15,597 nucleotides of DNA from JAZKFT01 sp043760535. Its GTDB lineage: Bacteria > Bacteroidota > Bacteroidia > Chitinophagales > Chitinophagaceae. The notes below the pieces were generated by a model that had not been told where the DNA came from, did no database searches, and worked only from the letters and a program-made list of their open reading frames with translations. The stretch spans positions 1 to 15,597 of the forward strand of contig JAYUOV010000118.1 in the NCBI GenBank assembly GCA_043760535.1, given 5' to 3'. Below are positions 8,601-14,200 of this stretch, one piece after another. Every line of letters starts with the position of its first letter. The first letter of the stretch is position 1. Both the position numbers and the translations under genes were made by a program.

Positions 8601-9271
8601 TTGGCGACGGCAATACAGGCACTGGCATGAACCCAACCCATTTATACAGTACACCCGGTGTTTACAGGGTAACACTCTTGGCTACGGATCTTACCACTTG
8701 TAATTTGGTAGATAGCACCAGCTTTACCATTACAGTAAGCAGTATCCCCATGGCTAATTTTTCTTATAGCCCAAATCCTGCCGAAGAAAATACCATTACC
8801 ACATTTACAAACAGATCGATAGGAGGTGTTCGTTTTCGGTGGTATTATGGCGATGGAGATAGCTTGTACACTTTTAGGCAGGATACAACGGTTCGGCACC
8901 AGTATAACGAAACCAAACAATATCAGCCTTGCATAGTGGCCATTAACCAGTTTAATTGTCCGGATACTTTTTGTCTTGTTTTAGACAATATTGTAAAACC
9001 AATTTTAGATGTACCCAATGCTTTTACTCCTAATAAAGATGGTGCCAACGACCGTGCTTTGGTTATCGGCATTGGAATATCCCGAATGGTGTTCCGCATA
9101 TACAACCGCTGGGGTCAATTGATGTTTGAAAGTAACGACCGCAAGATTGGGTGGAATGGCACATTTAAAGGAAAAGATCAGCCAATGGATGTGTACGCCT
9201 ACACTTTGGATGCAGAATTTTTCGACGGAAATAAAGTAAAGAAGCAAGGGGATATAACTTTATTGAGGTAG
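5639..9271 (+). CDS. Large secreted T9SS cargo: DUF7948-like region, beta-propeller repeats, four PKD domains, type B sorting domain
   Basis: This is probably a cell-surface or released protein exported by Sec and then by the type IX secretion system. I chose ATG 5639 (1210 residues) over a GTG at 5555 because a signal peptide starts there: MNLKK, a hydrophobic stretch, then ACKGQSQ to about residue 22. Next comes a DUF7948-like region (about 25-265, beginning NKGQWNPAVKFQGRLLNG). Gly-rich SBBP/propeller-like repeats follow (about 270-690, e.g. YATYVGGTGNEA and YSSFLGGSEDDA). Four PKD domains follow (about 778-860, 862-954, 956-1034, 1036-1117), each with a W.(F/W/Y)GDG core. The last 85-90 residues (VPNAFTPNKDGANDR to the end) match the gliding-motility-associated C-terminal domain, a type B T9SS signal. 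LLAC in the signal peptide resembles a lipobox. The ligand or substrate is unknown; no enzyme domain is recognised. It is followed by a porP/sprF gene. Confidence 0.9.
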   Translation: MNLKKTIGIGILTLLACKGQSQNFELVENKGQWNPAVKFQGRLLNGAFFLEPQGYKVLQHNAEDLQHVTESFHGHETNDKVKIKTDGTRGAKQMSPNSDVLTLRSHAYEVLFDQSNTNPEIIPEKPQPGYNNYFTGDDPKAWAANCKIYGAATYKNVYPGVDVRYYSDNGFLKYDIIVHPKADISKLALKYDGVESLKIKNGDLYIKTSVGETKEQFPYSYQLVNGIRSQVDCKFKINGSTVRYQLGNYDNTKTLIIDPTLVFASFTGSRVDNWGYAATFGPGGTMFGGGISFGSGFPVSNGPFQGTFGGGSNTGENASGYDISIMKLSANGSQRIYATYVGGTGNEAPHSMVTDAQGNLIVAGRTTSVNFPIRRPIIGIGTTGSNWDIIIFKLNAAGSALLGSVKLGGGGEDGVNIQNKYPNPQPSSLMQNYGDDSRSEVILDGNGNILLASCTQSAGFPVTAGAFQPTKSGKQDGLLLRFDANLTTLTYSSFLGGSEDDAAYVINTSPETGDIWVGGATSSTNLPGDKTGVISSNLSGTIDGFVTVISARGALLKTSYIGTPGNDQVYGLKFDIFGFPYVMGTTTGNFPVQNAAFSQPGSKQFIGKIQKDLGGYVYSTIFGSAASTPNISPIAFLVDRCENVYISGWGGSLFTNSMLPQFPNSGTVGMSVTPDAIQSSTDGKDFYFFVLEKNATRQLYGSFYGQNGGSTDHVDGGTSRFDDNGVIYQALCANCGGNATFPTTPGSWSTTNGSAGGCNEALVKIEFNLAGISGGVKSAINNVDADTAGCVPLTIDFRDTVALAQKYEWDFGDGTGTFTSTTVNLSHTFLNIGTYRVRLIAIDSTKCFPRDTSYVNVLIREDIALLNASGVKQPPCQSTTYRFTNSSIPFTGKAFTNRSFRWIWGDGTADVITGLAPIDHAYPGVGTYNVKMVLEDTNFCNAPDTFRITIRISPNVKASFTTQASGCVPYNAVFTNTSLGGTDFVWNFGDGNTGTGMNPTHLYSTPGVYRVTLLATDLTTCNLVDSTSFTITVSSIPMANFSYSPNPAEENTITTFTNRSIGGVRFRWYYGDGDSLYTFRQDTTVRHQYNETKQYQPCIVAINQFNCPDTFCLVLDNIVKPILDVPNAFTPNKDGANDRALVIGIGISRMVFRIYNRWGQLMFESNDRKIGWNGTFKGKDQPMDVYAYTLDAEFFDGNKVKKQGDITLLR

Positions 9272-9390
9272 GGTTTAACGTTTAGGGTTCAAGGTTCAAG
9301 GTTCAAGATTCAAGGTTCAAGTTTCAAGGTTTAAGGTTCAAGGTTCAAGATTCAAGGTTCAAGATTCAAGGTTTAAGATTTAAGGTTAAA
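9272..9390. repeat. Seventeen-unit tandem heptad array (GGTTCAA) filling the cargo-porP spacer
   Basis: The array starts on the base after the cargo stop codon and ends nine bases before the porP ATG. It is 119 bases, exactly 17 units of 7 with no insertion or deletion. Unit counts are GGTTCAA seven, GATTCAA three, GGTTTAA three, and one each of GTTTCAA, GATTTAA, GGTTAAA and CGTTTAG. Variation is concentrated at positions 2 (G/A/T) and 5 (C/T). The outermost units are the most degenerate. From 9286 onward the frame of porP is open through the array, but it holds no ATG before 9400. No promoter or hairpin is evident in it. Confidence 0.95.
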
Positions 9391-9399
9391 AAAAACATT

Positions 9400-10458
9400 A
9401 TGGAAAGCATTATCATTATCAATAAAAAAGGGTTGAGGCAAAAACTAGTGGCTTGTGGCTTGGCACTTGGTGCTTTTACTTTGAACCTTACCTACAGTCA
9501 GGATTTGCACTTTAGCCAGTTTATGAACAATCCTTTGCTAACAAATCCAGCCAATACTGGTTTTAATCCCGATAATGATTATAGAATGGGTGCAAGCTAT
9601 CGTAGCCAATGGGCTGCTATACCTATACCATACAAAACCATTAGTATTTGGGGCGATTGGCAGGTTTTTAAAAACCGATTTGAAAATGGATGGCTTGGCC
9701 TAGGTGGCGTTTTGTTACGTGATGTAGCTGGCTCTGGAAATCTTACCAGTACCAAGGCTTATGCTAGTGTGGCCTATCATCAGGATCTTGGTTATAAAAG
9801 TTTACTTAGTGTTGGTTTTAATGTAGGTTATGCTTCAAAAAGTGTGGACTTAACCAAATTTCGTTTCGAAAACCAATGGACAGGTAAGTTTTTTGATAGT
9901 GGATTCCCGAGCGGTGAAAGTTTTGCCTATACTCAAATTGGCTACCTTGATGTACAAACCGGTATCAACTATGCTTATTTTCCATCGGACAACTTATACA
10001 TAAATGCAGGCGTAAGCCTGATGCATCTCAATACACCTAGAGAGTCTTTTTTCTCGGCCGCCAGTAACGATACTAAAGTACCCATGCGGGGTACTGCATT
10101 TCTAAATGCTTCTATTAAACTTAACAATCAGTGGATTATTAACCCTAACGTATATTACAGTAATCAAGCAGGCTCTAGTGAATTGGTGGGTGGCATGATG
10201 GCACAATACAACCTGAGCGGTGATGGCGAAACCCAACTTATAGGCGGTGCATACCTAAGGGCTGGCGATGCTGCTGTGGCCATGGTTGGGCTCGAATTAA
10301 AAAATATCCGTTTTACTTTTACCTACGATGCCACAGTTTCTAATCTAAAAAATTATAATAGCGCAAGGGGCGGCGCGGAGTTTTCGGCTATAAAATATGG
10401 CAGTTATAACGACTTTAGCGGCACCCGCCAAAGTCGGTGTCCCTCCTTTAAGAATTAA
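9400..10458 (+). CDS. PorP/SprF-family type IX secretion system outer-membrane protein
   Basis: PorP/SprF proteins are outer-membrane beta-barrels linked to type IX secretion; members encoded beside a type B cargo gene are thought to help anchor or export that cargo. The 352-residue protein has an N-terminal signal peptide (hydrophobic 15-30, probable cleavage near TYSQ, 31-34). The family hallmark QDLHFSQFMNNPLLTNPANTG follows (from residue 34), then NDYRMGASYRSQW (59-71). The rest alternates short polar and aromatic strands typical of a barrel, with few long hydrophobic segments. The ATG at 9400 is the first start codon after the heptad array. It lies 128 bases after the cargo gene on the same strand, so co-transcription is likely. 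The symbol is left blank because Bacteroidota carry many paralogues. Confidence 0.92.
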   Translation: MESIIIINKKGLRQKLVACGLALGAFTLNLTYSQDLHFSQFMNNPLLTNPANTGFNPDNDYRMGASYRSQWAAIPIPYKTISIWGDWQVFKNRFENGWLGLGGVLLRDVAGSGNLTSTKAYASVAYHQDLGYKSLLSVGFNVGYASKSVDLTKFRFENQWTGKFFDSGFPSGESFAYTQIGYLDVQTGINYAYFPSDNLYINAGVSLMHLNTPRESFFSAASNDTKVPMRGTAFLNASIKLNNQWIINPNVYYSNQAGSSELVGGMMAQYNLSGDGETQLIGGAYLRAGDAAVAMVGLELKNIRFTFTYDATVSNLKNYNSARGGAEFSAIKYGSYNDFSGTRQSRCPSFKN

Positions 10459-10469
10459 TGCCTAGGCAT
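10458..10469. other. 12-bp perfect palindrome at the end of porP
   Basis: ATGCCTAGGCAT is its own reverse complement and overlaps the last base of the porP stop codon. With flanking TTAA on both sides it can make a longer stem with a two-base bulge (about 10455-10474). It lies in the 42-base spacer between the convergent porP and ABC exporter genes. No T run follows, so a terminator role is only a possibility. Confidence 0.35.
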
Positions 10470-10500
10470 ATTAAATGAGGATGAGTATTCGCCAATAGCA

Positions 10501-12321
10501 TCACTTCACTTCCTGCATATCTACCAATCTTTTATAGTAACCGTTTTGTGCCAATAATTCGTCGTGTGTACCTCGTTCGGCTATCTCGCCTTTTTGTAAA
10601 ACCACTATTTCATCGGCACTGCGAATGGTGCTTAGGCGATGGGCTATTACGATAGAAGTACGATCCTGCATTAGGTGGTTGATAGCATCCTGCACCAGCT
10701 TTTCGCTTTCAGTATCTAATGCCGATGTGGCCTCATCTAAAATAAGTATGGGTGGATTTTTATATACGGCCCTAGCAATTGTAAGTCGCTGCCTTTCGCC
10801 ACCGCTAAGTTTGGCACCACGGTCGCCAATATTGGTATCAAAACCATTTTCTTTGGCCATAATGTAATTAAAGGCATTGGCTACTTTGGCTGCATTTAAA
10901 ATGTTTTCCTGGCTGGCTTTGCTGCGACCAAACGTAATATTGTTTCGGATGGTATCGTTAAACAAAATGGGCTCCTGTGTTACAATGCCCATAAGGCTTC
11001 TAAGGCTATGCAGGCTGTAGCTTTTTATATTTTTACCATCTATTAAAATCTCGCCGCTAACCACATCATGAAACCGTGGTATCAAATCGGCAAGGGTACT
11101 TTTTCCGGCACCACTACTGCCTACCAATGCCAGCGTTTTGCCCTTGGGTATTATTAGGCTCACATTCTTTAAAATGGGTGTATCTATGTAGCCGAACGAA
11201 ACATTTTTAAACTCAATACTGCCCTCAAACTTTTGGATGGCTTCGCTGCCCTCAGTGTCTTCTACTGTTTCGGTATTTAAAATAGTTTCAATACGGTCAA
11301 TGGCGGCACTGCCCCTTTGCATATTGTAATAGGCGCTGCTAAGCCCCTTAACCGGGCTAATAATTTGGGTAAATAATACAATGTAAAAAATAAAGCCATT
11401 CGCATCCAATCCATCGGCATTATTGCCTAGCACCAGCCTGCCACCAAACCATAATACACCACACAATACTAGCACTCCCAAAAATTCACTCAAAGGGCTT
11501 GCAAGGTCTCTTCTAAAATTCATCTGGTTGCGGATATTGTTGAGATCAACATTATTCTGGTCGAACTTTAAACCCATAAATTTTTCAGCAGTAAAAGCTT
11601 TAATAATCCGAATGCCTCCTAATGTTTCTTCAAGTATGCTAAGGCTTTCACCATTTTTTTCCTGGGCTTTGGTGCTTTGTTTTTTAAGAGTGCGGCTAAT
11701 GCGGCCTATAATAAAAGCCATTATTGGTAAAAAAACAAGTAGGAATAAAGAGAGGGTAGGGCTAGTAAAAACAAGTAAAAAAAGAATGAAAATAATATTA
11801 AGCGGATCTTTTACTAATCCTTCTAAAGTGGCCAGTACACTCCATTCTATCTCGTTGGTATCGTTACTCATACGGCTCATTAGGTCGCCTTTTTTTTGCT
11901 CACTAAAATACCCAATAGGCAAGTGGAGTACTTTATAGTAAAGATCTCTTCTAATGGTAGTCATTACCCCATTCCGAATGGGCGATAACATGCGGAACGA
12001 TAAATAAATAAACAGGTTTTTTAAAAGTATGGTGGCAATAATAATAAGGCAAATAGCTCCTAATGCGTAAATGGTATCATGTTCACTAATCATTTTGCTG
12101 AGGTAAAATTTAATCGTATTCATTAAGCTTTCCGACGAAAATGATAGTATTGGCTTTACCGTAACCGGCGGCTCCTTTAAAAAAATAAGTGAAAGAAAAG
12201 GCCCCAGCATGCCCAGCGAAACCAGCCCAAAAACAATAGACAAGATTACAAAAAGTAGGTAAAAGCTCAGGTGCTTTTTGTAGGCGAAGAGATACCTGAA
12301 TATTCTTGATAAATTTTTCAT
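10501..12321 (-). CDS. MsbA-like ABC exporter (fused membrane and ATPase domains)
   Basis: This is an inner-membrane half-transporter that would work as a homodimer; homologues such as MsbA flip lipid A-core, and others export lipids, peptides or drugs. The 606-residue protein has a six-helix ABC membrane domain (about 15-330). The nucleotide-binding domain spans about 368-600. It contains Walker A GSSGAGKST (401-409), Q-loop Gln449, signature LSGGERQ (505-511), Walker B ILILDE (525-530) and switch His561 in AHRLST. The coupling segment SRMSNDTNEIEW (149-160) is family-like. All ATPase residues are intact. It converges with porP and lies upstream of no obvious partner. The substrate cannot be told from the sequence; a lipid A flippase is the usual default annotation, so the symbol is left blank. 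Confidence 0.93.
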   Translation of the reverse strand: MKNLSRIFRYLFAYKKHLSFYLLFVILSIVFGLVSLGMLGPFLSLIFLKEPPVTVKPILSFSSESLMNTIKFYLSKMISEHDTIYALGAICLIIIATILLKNLFIYLSFRMLSPIRNGVMTTIRRDLYYKVLHLPIGYFSEQKKGDLMSRMSNDTNEIEWSVLATLEGLVKDPLNIIFILFLLVFTSPTLSLFLLVFLPIMAFIIGRISRTLKKQSTKAQEKNGESLSILEETLGGIRIIKAFTAEKFMGLKFDQNNVDLNNIRNQMNFRRDLASPLSEFLGVLVLCGVLWFGGRLVLGNNADGLDANGFIFYIVLFTQIISPVKGLSSAYYNMQRGSAAIDRIETILNTETVEDTEGSEAIQKFEGSIEFKNVSFGYIDTPILKNVSLIIPKGKTLALVGSSGAGKSTLADLIPRFHDVVSGEILIDGKNIKSYSLHSLRSLMGIVTQEPILFNDTIRNNITFGRSKASQENILNAAKVANAFNYIMAKENGFDTNIGDRGAKLSGGERQRLTIARAVYKNPPILILDEATSALDTESEKLVQDAINHLMQDRTSIVIAHRLSTIRSADEIVVLQKGEIAERGTHDELLAQNGYYKRLVDMQEVK

Positions 12322-12382
12322 TCTTTATTTACCAGTTGCTGTTCTGCCAGCAAATAGTTAGGTTTTTTTTTATTCTGAGCCA

Positions 12383-12479
12383 GGCTGTTGAGCCATGATG
12401 TGGCAACATTGGCGAACGTTGTAAATCCCGTAGCATTACGGGACTCCGTTCATCTGATTGCTACTATTGAACCTGCGAA
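12383..12479. repeat. Dispersed intergenic repeat, copy B, with hairpins
   Basis: This element shares with copy A (1-60) the core ACATTGGCGA (12406-12415), a block at 12444-12467 matching 18-41 with one mismatch, and TGCGAA (12474-12479). It contains GGCT-GTTG-AGCC (12383-12394), a CAAC/GTTG stem around the core (12404-12407 with 12418-12421), and a perfect hairpin of TCCCGTA and TACGGGA with loop GCAT (12426-12443). Copy A lacks that last hairpin. It occupies most of the 223-base spacer between the oxygenase and ABC exporter genes; the remainder (12322-12382, 12480-12544) shows nothing else. Confidence 0.65.
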
Positions 12480-12544
12480 AACCCTGCCTTTTCTGAAACA
12501 TTTTAATTTATAAGTACTAAAATCGGGCTTGGCGTCTCCTCATA

Positions 12545-13489
12545 TTATACATCGTAAATCAATGCCGGTCTTTGTGTTATTTCGTGGTAACAAATGGTGC
12601 CTTCTTTAAAATAATGTAGCACCATGCTACGCCTTGTTTTGGTTTTATTCAGGTGTGGTTCGCCACCATGAAAAAGATTGGCATGCCATATAAGCAAGTC
12701 GCCCTTTTTTGCCAAAAAATTTACCTTTTTTAGTTGCTGTTGTTGTATTTTTTCTTGCATCATGGCTTCATAATCGGTGTACGATTTACTGCCTAAAAGC
12801 CATGTATTGCCCTCATTATTATAATCTGCATTGAGGTAATAAGGCAGCTTATGGCTTTGTGGATAGTAATGCAGCGGGCCATTATCTTCCGTAATATCTT
12901 CCAAGGCTATCCAAACACCCAACAAACCGCCCAATGGGTAAGTGGTCATGTGTATGCTGTCGCTGTGTGTGTGCTGTTCGCTACCGGTTATAAAATTAAT
13001 GCTCTGAAAAAGGATGGCATTGCCGCCCAACAATGTGCCCAACAGTTCTCGTAATTGATCATCATTACCAATGCATTTTAATAAAGGAGATGCGTGGATG
13101 GCAAACATGATTTTGTTACGATTGGTAAATTTTACTTTTTTCTGTTCCAGCAGCAAGGCTATTTCTGCATTTATATCATTTACCTGCCCAGATGGTAAAT
13201 AATTGTTGATGACCGCAAATCCATTTTCATCAAAAGCATACAGGCTTTCCTTACTATTGTTGCTAAGGGTTGCCATTATTTTGCAAGTAGCTAATTGCTT
13301 TTTATTAGCTATAAAACTGCCCAATGGTTGGTTCTGCAAATCAATAAAATCTTTACTACTGATAGAAGAGTAGTAATTTTTTTTTAGTCCTATTTTTTTA
13401 AATAAGACTTCATTATACCTTAGTTGCTTTCTGTGGAAGAAATTATACACTGTGTAAATACACTTCATCCGCTTAAAAAATTCAATCAT
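12545..13489 (-). CDS. Phytanoyl-CoA dioxygenase (PhyH) family Fe(II)/2-oxoglutarate oxygenase
   Basis: Family members hydroxylate small molecules or lipids using Fe(II), O2 and 2-oxoglutarate. I use ATG 13489 (314 residues); a TTG at 13510 would add seven residues (MTTICTI) but is a poorer start. The iron triad is visible: His175 and Asp177 in QHTHSDSIHM, and His274 in WHANLFHGG. Arg286 or Arg287 (TRRSMVLHYF), 12-13 residues later, fits the 2-oxoglutarate-binding Arg. The double-stranded beta-helix core runs from about 90 to 300. The region GVWIALEDITEDNGPLHYYP is typical of PhyH proteins. The basic, aromatic N-terminal 90 residues have no match I recognise. It is divergent from rbfA and shares a 132-base spacer with it. 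The substrate is unknown, and no biosynthetic neighbours give a hint. Confidence 0.85.
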   Translation of the reverse strand: MIEFFKRMKCIYTVYNFFHRKQLRYNEVLFKKIGLKKNYYSSISSKDFIDLQNQPLGSFIANKKQLATCKIMATLSNNSKESLYAFDENGFAVINNYLPSGQVNDINAEIALLLEQKKVKFTNRNKIMFAIHASPLLKCIGNDDQLRELLGTLLGGNAILFQSINFITGSEQHTHSDSIHMTTYPLGGLLGVWIALEDITEDNGPLHYYPQSHKLPYYLNADYNNEGNTWLLGSKSYTDYEAMMQEKIQQQQLKKVNFLAKKGDLLIWHANLFHGGEPHLNKTKTRRSMVLHYFKEGTICYHEITQRPALIYDV

Positions 13490-13621
13490 AATCGTACATA
13501 TTGTGGTCAAAAGCCTGAAGATGAAATTTGAATTTTAAACCCTCAAACCCGCCTTTCAAAACCTTTTACTTTACAGCGGGGGCAAAGTAACTAATTTTAA
13601 CCCCAATATAAATCTGAAACC

Positions 13622-13999
13622 ATGCAACAGGAAAGCAAAAGACAAAAACAGGTGGCAGGATTGCTTAACCAAGAACTGAGCGATATATTTCAACGGATGG
13701 GACTCAACATTATGGATGGCGGCATGATTTCCATTTCTAAAGTTACCATTACCCCCGACCTTTTTCAGGCAAGGGTGTACCTAAGCCTTTTTAAAGTAAC
13801 CAATAATGAGGCCATGCTAAAAAAGATACAAGAGAAAGCATGGGAAATTAAAAAAGAATTAACCACCCGTGTAAGGCACCAACTCCGCTCCATGCCGCAA
13901 CTGGAATTTTTTATAGACGATACTCTGGAGTATGTTTTTAAAATGGAAGCGTTGTTTGATAAGATTAAAATGGAAGAGGAGAAAATAAAAAAGGCATAG
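13622..13999 (+). CDS. rbfA: 30S ribosome-binding factor A
   Basis: RbfA binds the immature 30S subunit and helps 16S rRNA 5'-end maturation, especially in the cold. The 125-residue protein covers the whole single KH-type domain. It has a typical start, ESKRQKQVAGLLNQELSDIF (residues 4-23), followed by the strand pair ISISKVTITPDLFQARVYLS and the late segment LRSMPQLEFFIDDTLEY (about 87-103), as in RbfA of other phyla. The C-terminus is Lys/Glu-rich (KMEEEKIKKA). The ATG follows a purine-rich but not Shine-Dalgarno-like leader, as is normal in Bacteroidota. The stop codon merges with a heptad array. The next gene on the same strand is a LolC/E-like permease 201 bases later. I am confident of the identity. 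Confidence 0.94.
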   Translation: MQQESKRQKQVAGLLNQELSDIFQRMGLNIMDGGMISISKVTITPDLFQARVYLSLFKVTNNEAMLKKIQEKAWEIKKELTTRVRHQLRSMPQLEFFIDDTLEYVFKMEALFDKIKMEEEKIKKA

Positions 14000-14027
14000 T
14001 TGGCAGTTTTGCAATTGGCAGTTGGCA
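14000..14027. repeat. Heptad array (TTGGCAG type) immediately after the rbfA stop codon
   Basis: Period-7 units TTGGCAG (14000-14006), TTTTGCA (14007-14013), ATTGGCA (14014-14020) and GTTGGCA (14021-14027) follow the TAG at 13997-13999 without a gap. Bases 14000-14020 are an inverted copy of 14173-14193 with one mismatch. The 11-mer AGTTGGCAGTT (13998-14008) is also found just past the nhaD stop codon in the same sense. Confidence 0.7.
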
Positions 14028-14045
14028 AGCCATTTTGTAAAAACA

Positions 14046-14088
14046 TTTTTTTAAAATACGCTTGCTGCTATCCTGTCTTTTAAAAAAA
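14046..14088. other. A/T-only inverted repeat in the rbfA-permease spacer
   Basis: TTTTTTTAAAA (14046-14056) and TTTTAAAAAAA (14078-14088) are perfect 11-bp complements with a 21-base gap. They lie inside the larger inverted heptad pair at 14000-14020 and 14173-14193, giving a nested arrangement. The stem has no G or C, so a terminator role is doubtful. The rest of 14028-14163 shows no gene or clear promoter. Confidence 0.35.
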
Positions 14089-14163
14089 TAAAATCTGTGC
14101 TTTAATAAAATTGCTTCTTTTTTTACAGACTCGTAATTACTTCTGGAAATCCTAATTCCTTGA

Positions 14164-14193
14164 TTTGCAAATTGCCAACTGCAAAACTGCCAA
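14164..14193. repeat. Inverted heptad array (CTGCCAA type) before the permease start codon
   Basis: Units TTTGCAA (14164-14170), ATTGCCA (14171-14177), ACTGCAA (14178-14184) and AACTGCCA (14185-14192) lead up to the ATG at 14201. Bases 14173-14193 are the inverse complement of 14000-14020 with one mismatch, so the two arrays could form a long stem in a read-through rbfA-permease transcript. It ends seven bases before the start codon. Confidence 0.7.
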
Positions 14194-14200
14194 TTAAAAA

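Noticed and set aside
9272..9390. CRISPR array
   Set aside because: Units are only 7 bases with no spacers between them and no cas gene is present.
13490..13510. TTG start adding seven residues to the PhyH-family protein
   Set aside because: An in-frame ATG lies 21 bases downstream and the added residues carry no conserved feature.
14046..14088. Intrinsic terminator for rbfA
   Set aside because: The inverted repeat contains only A and T, so the stem would be too weak for a classical terminator.
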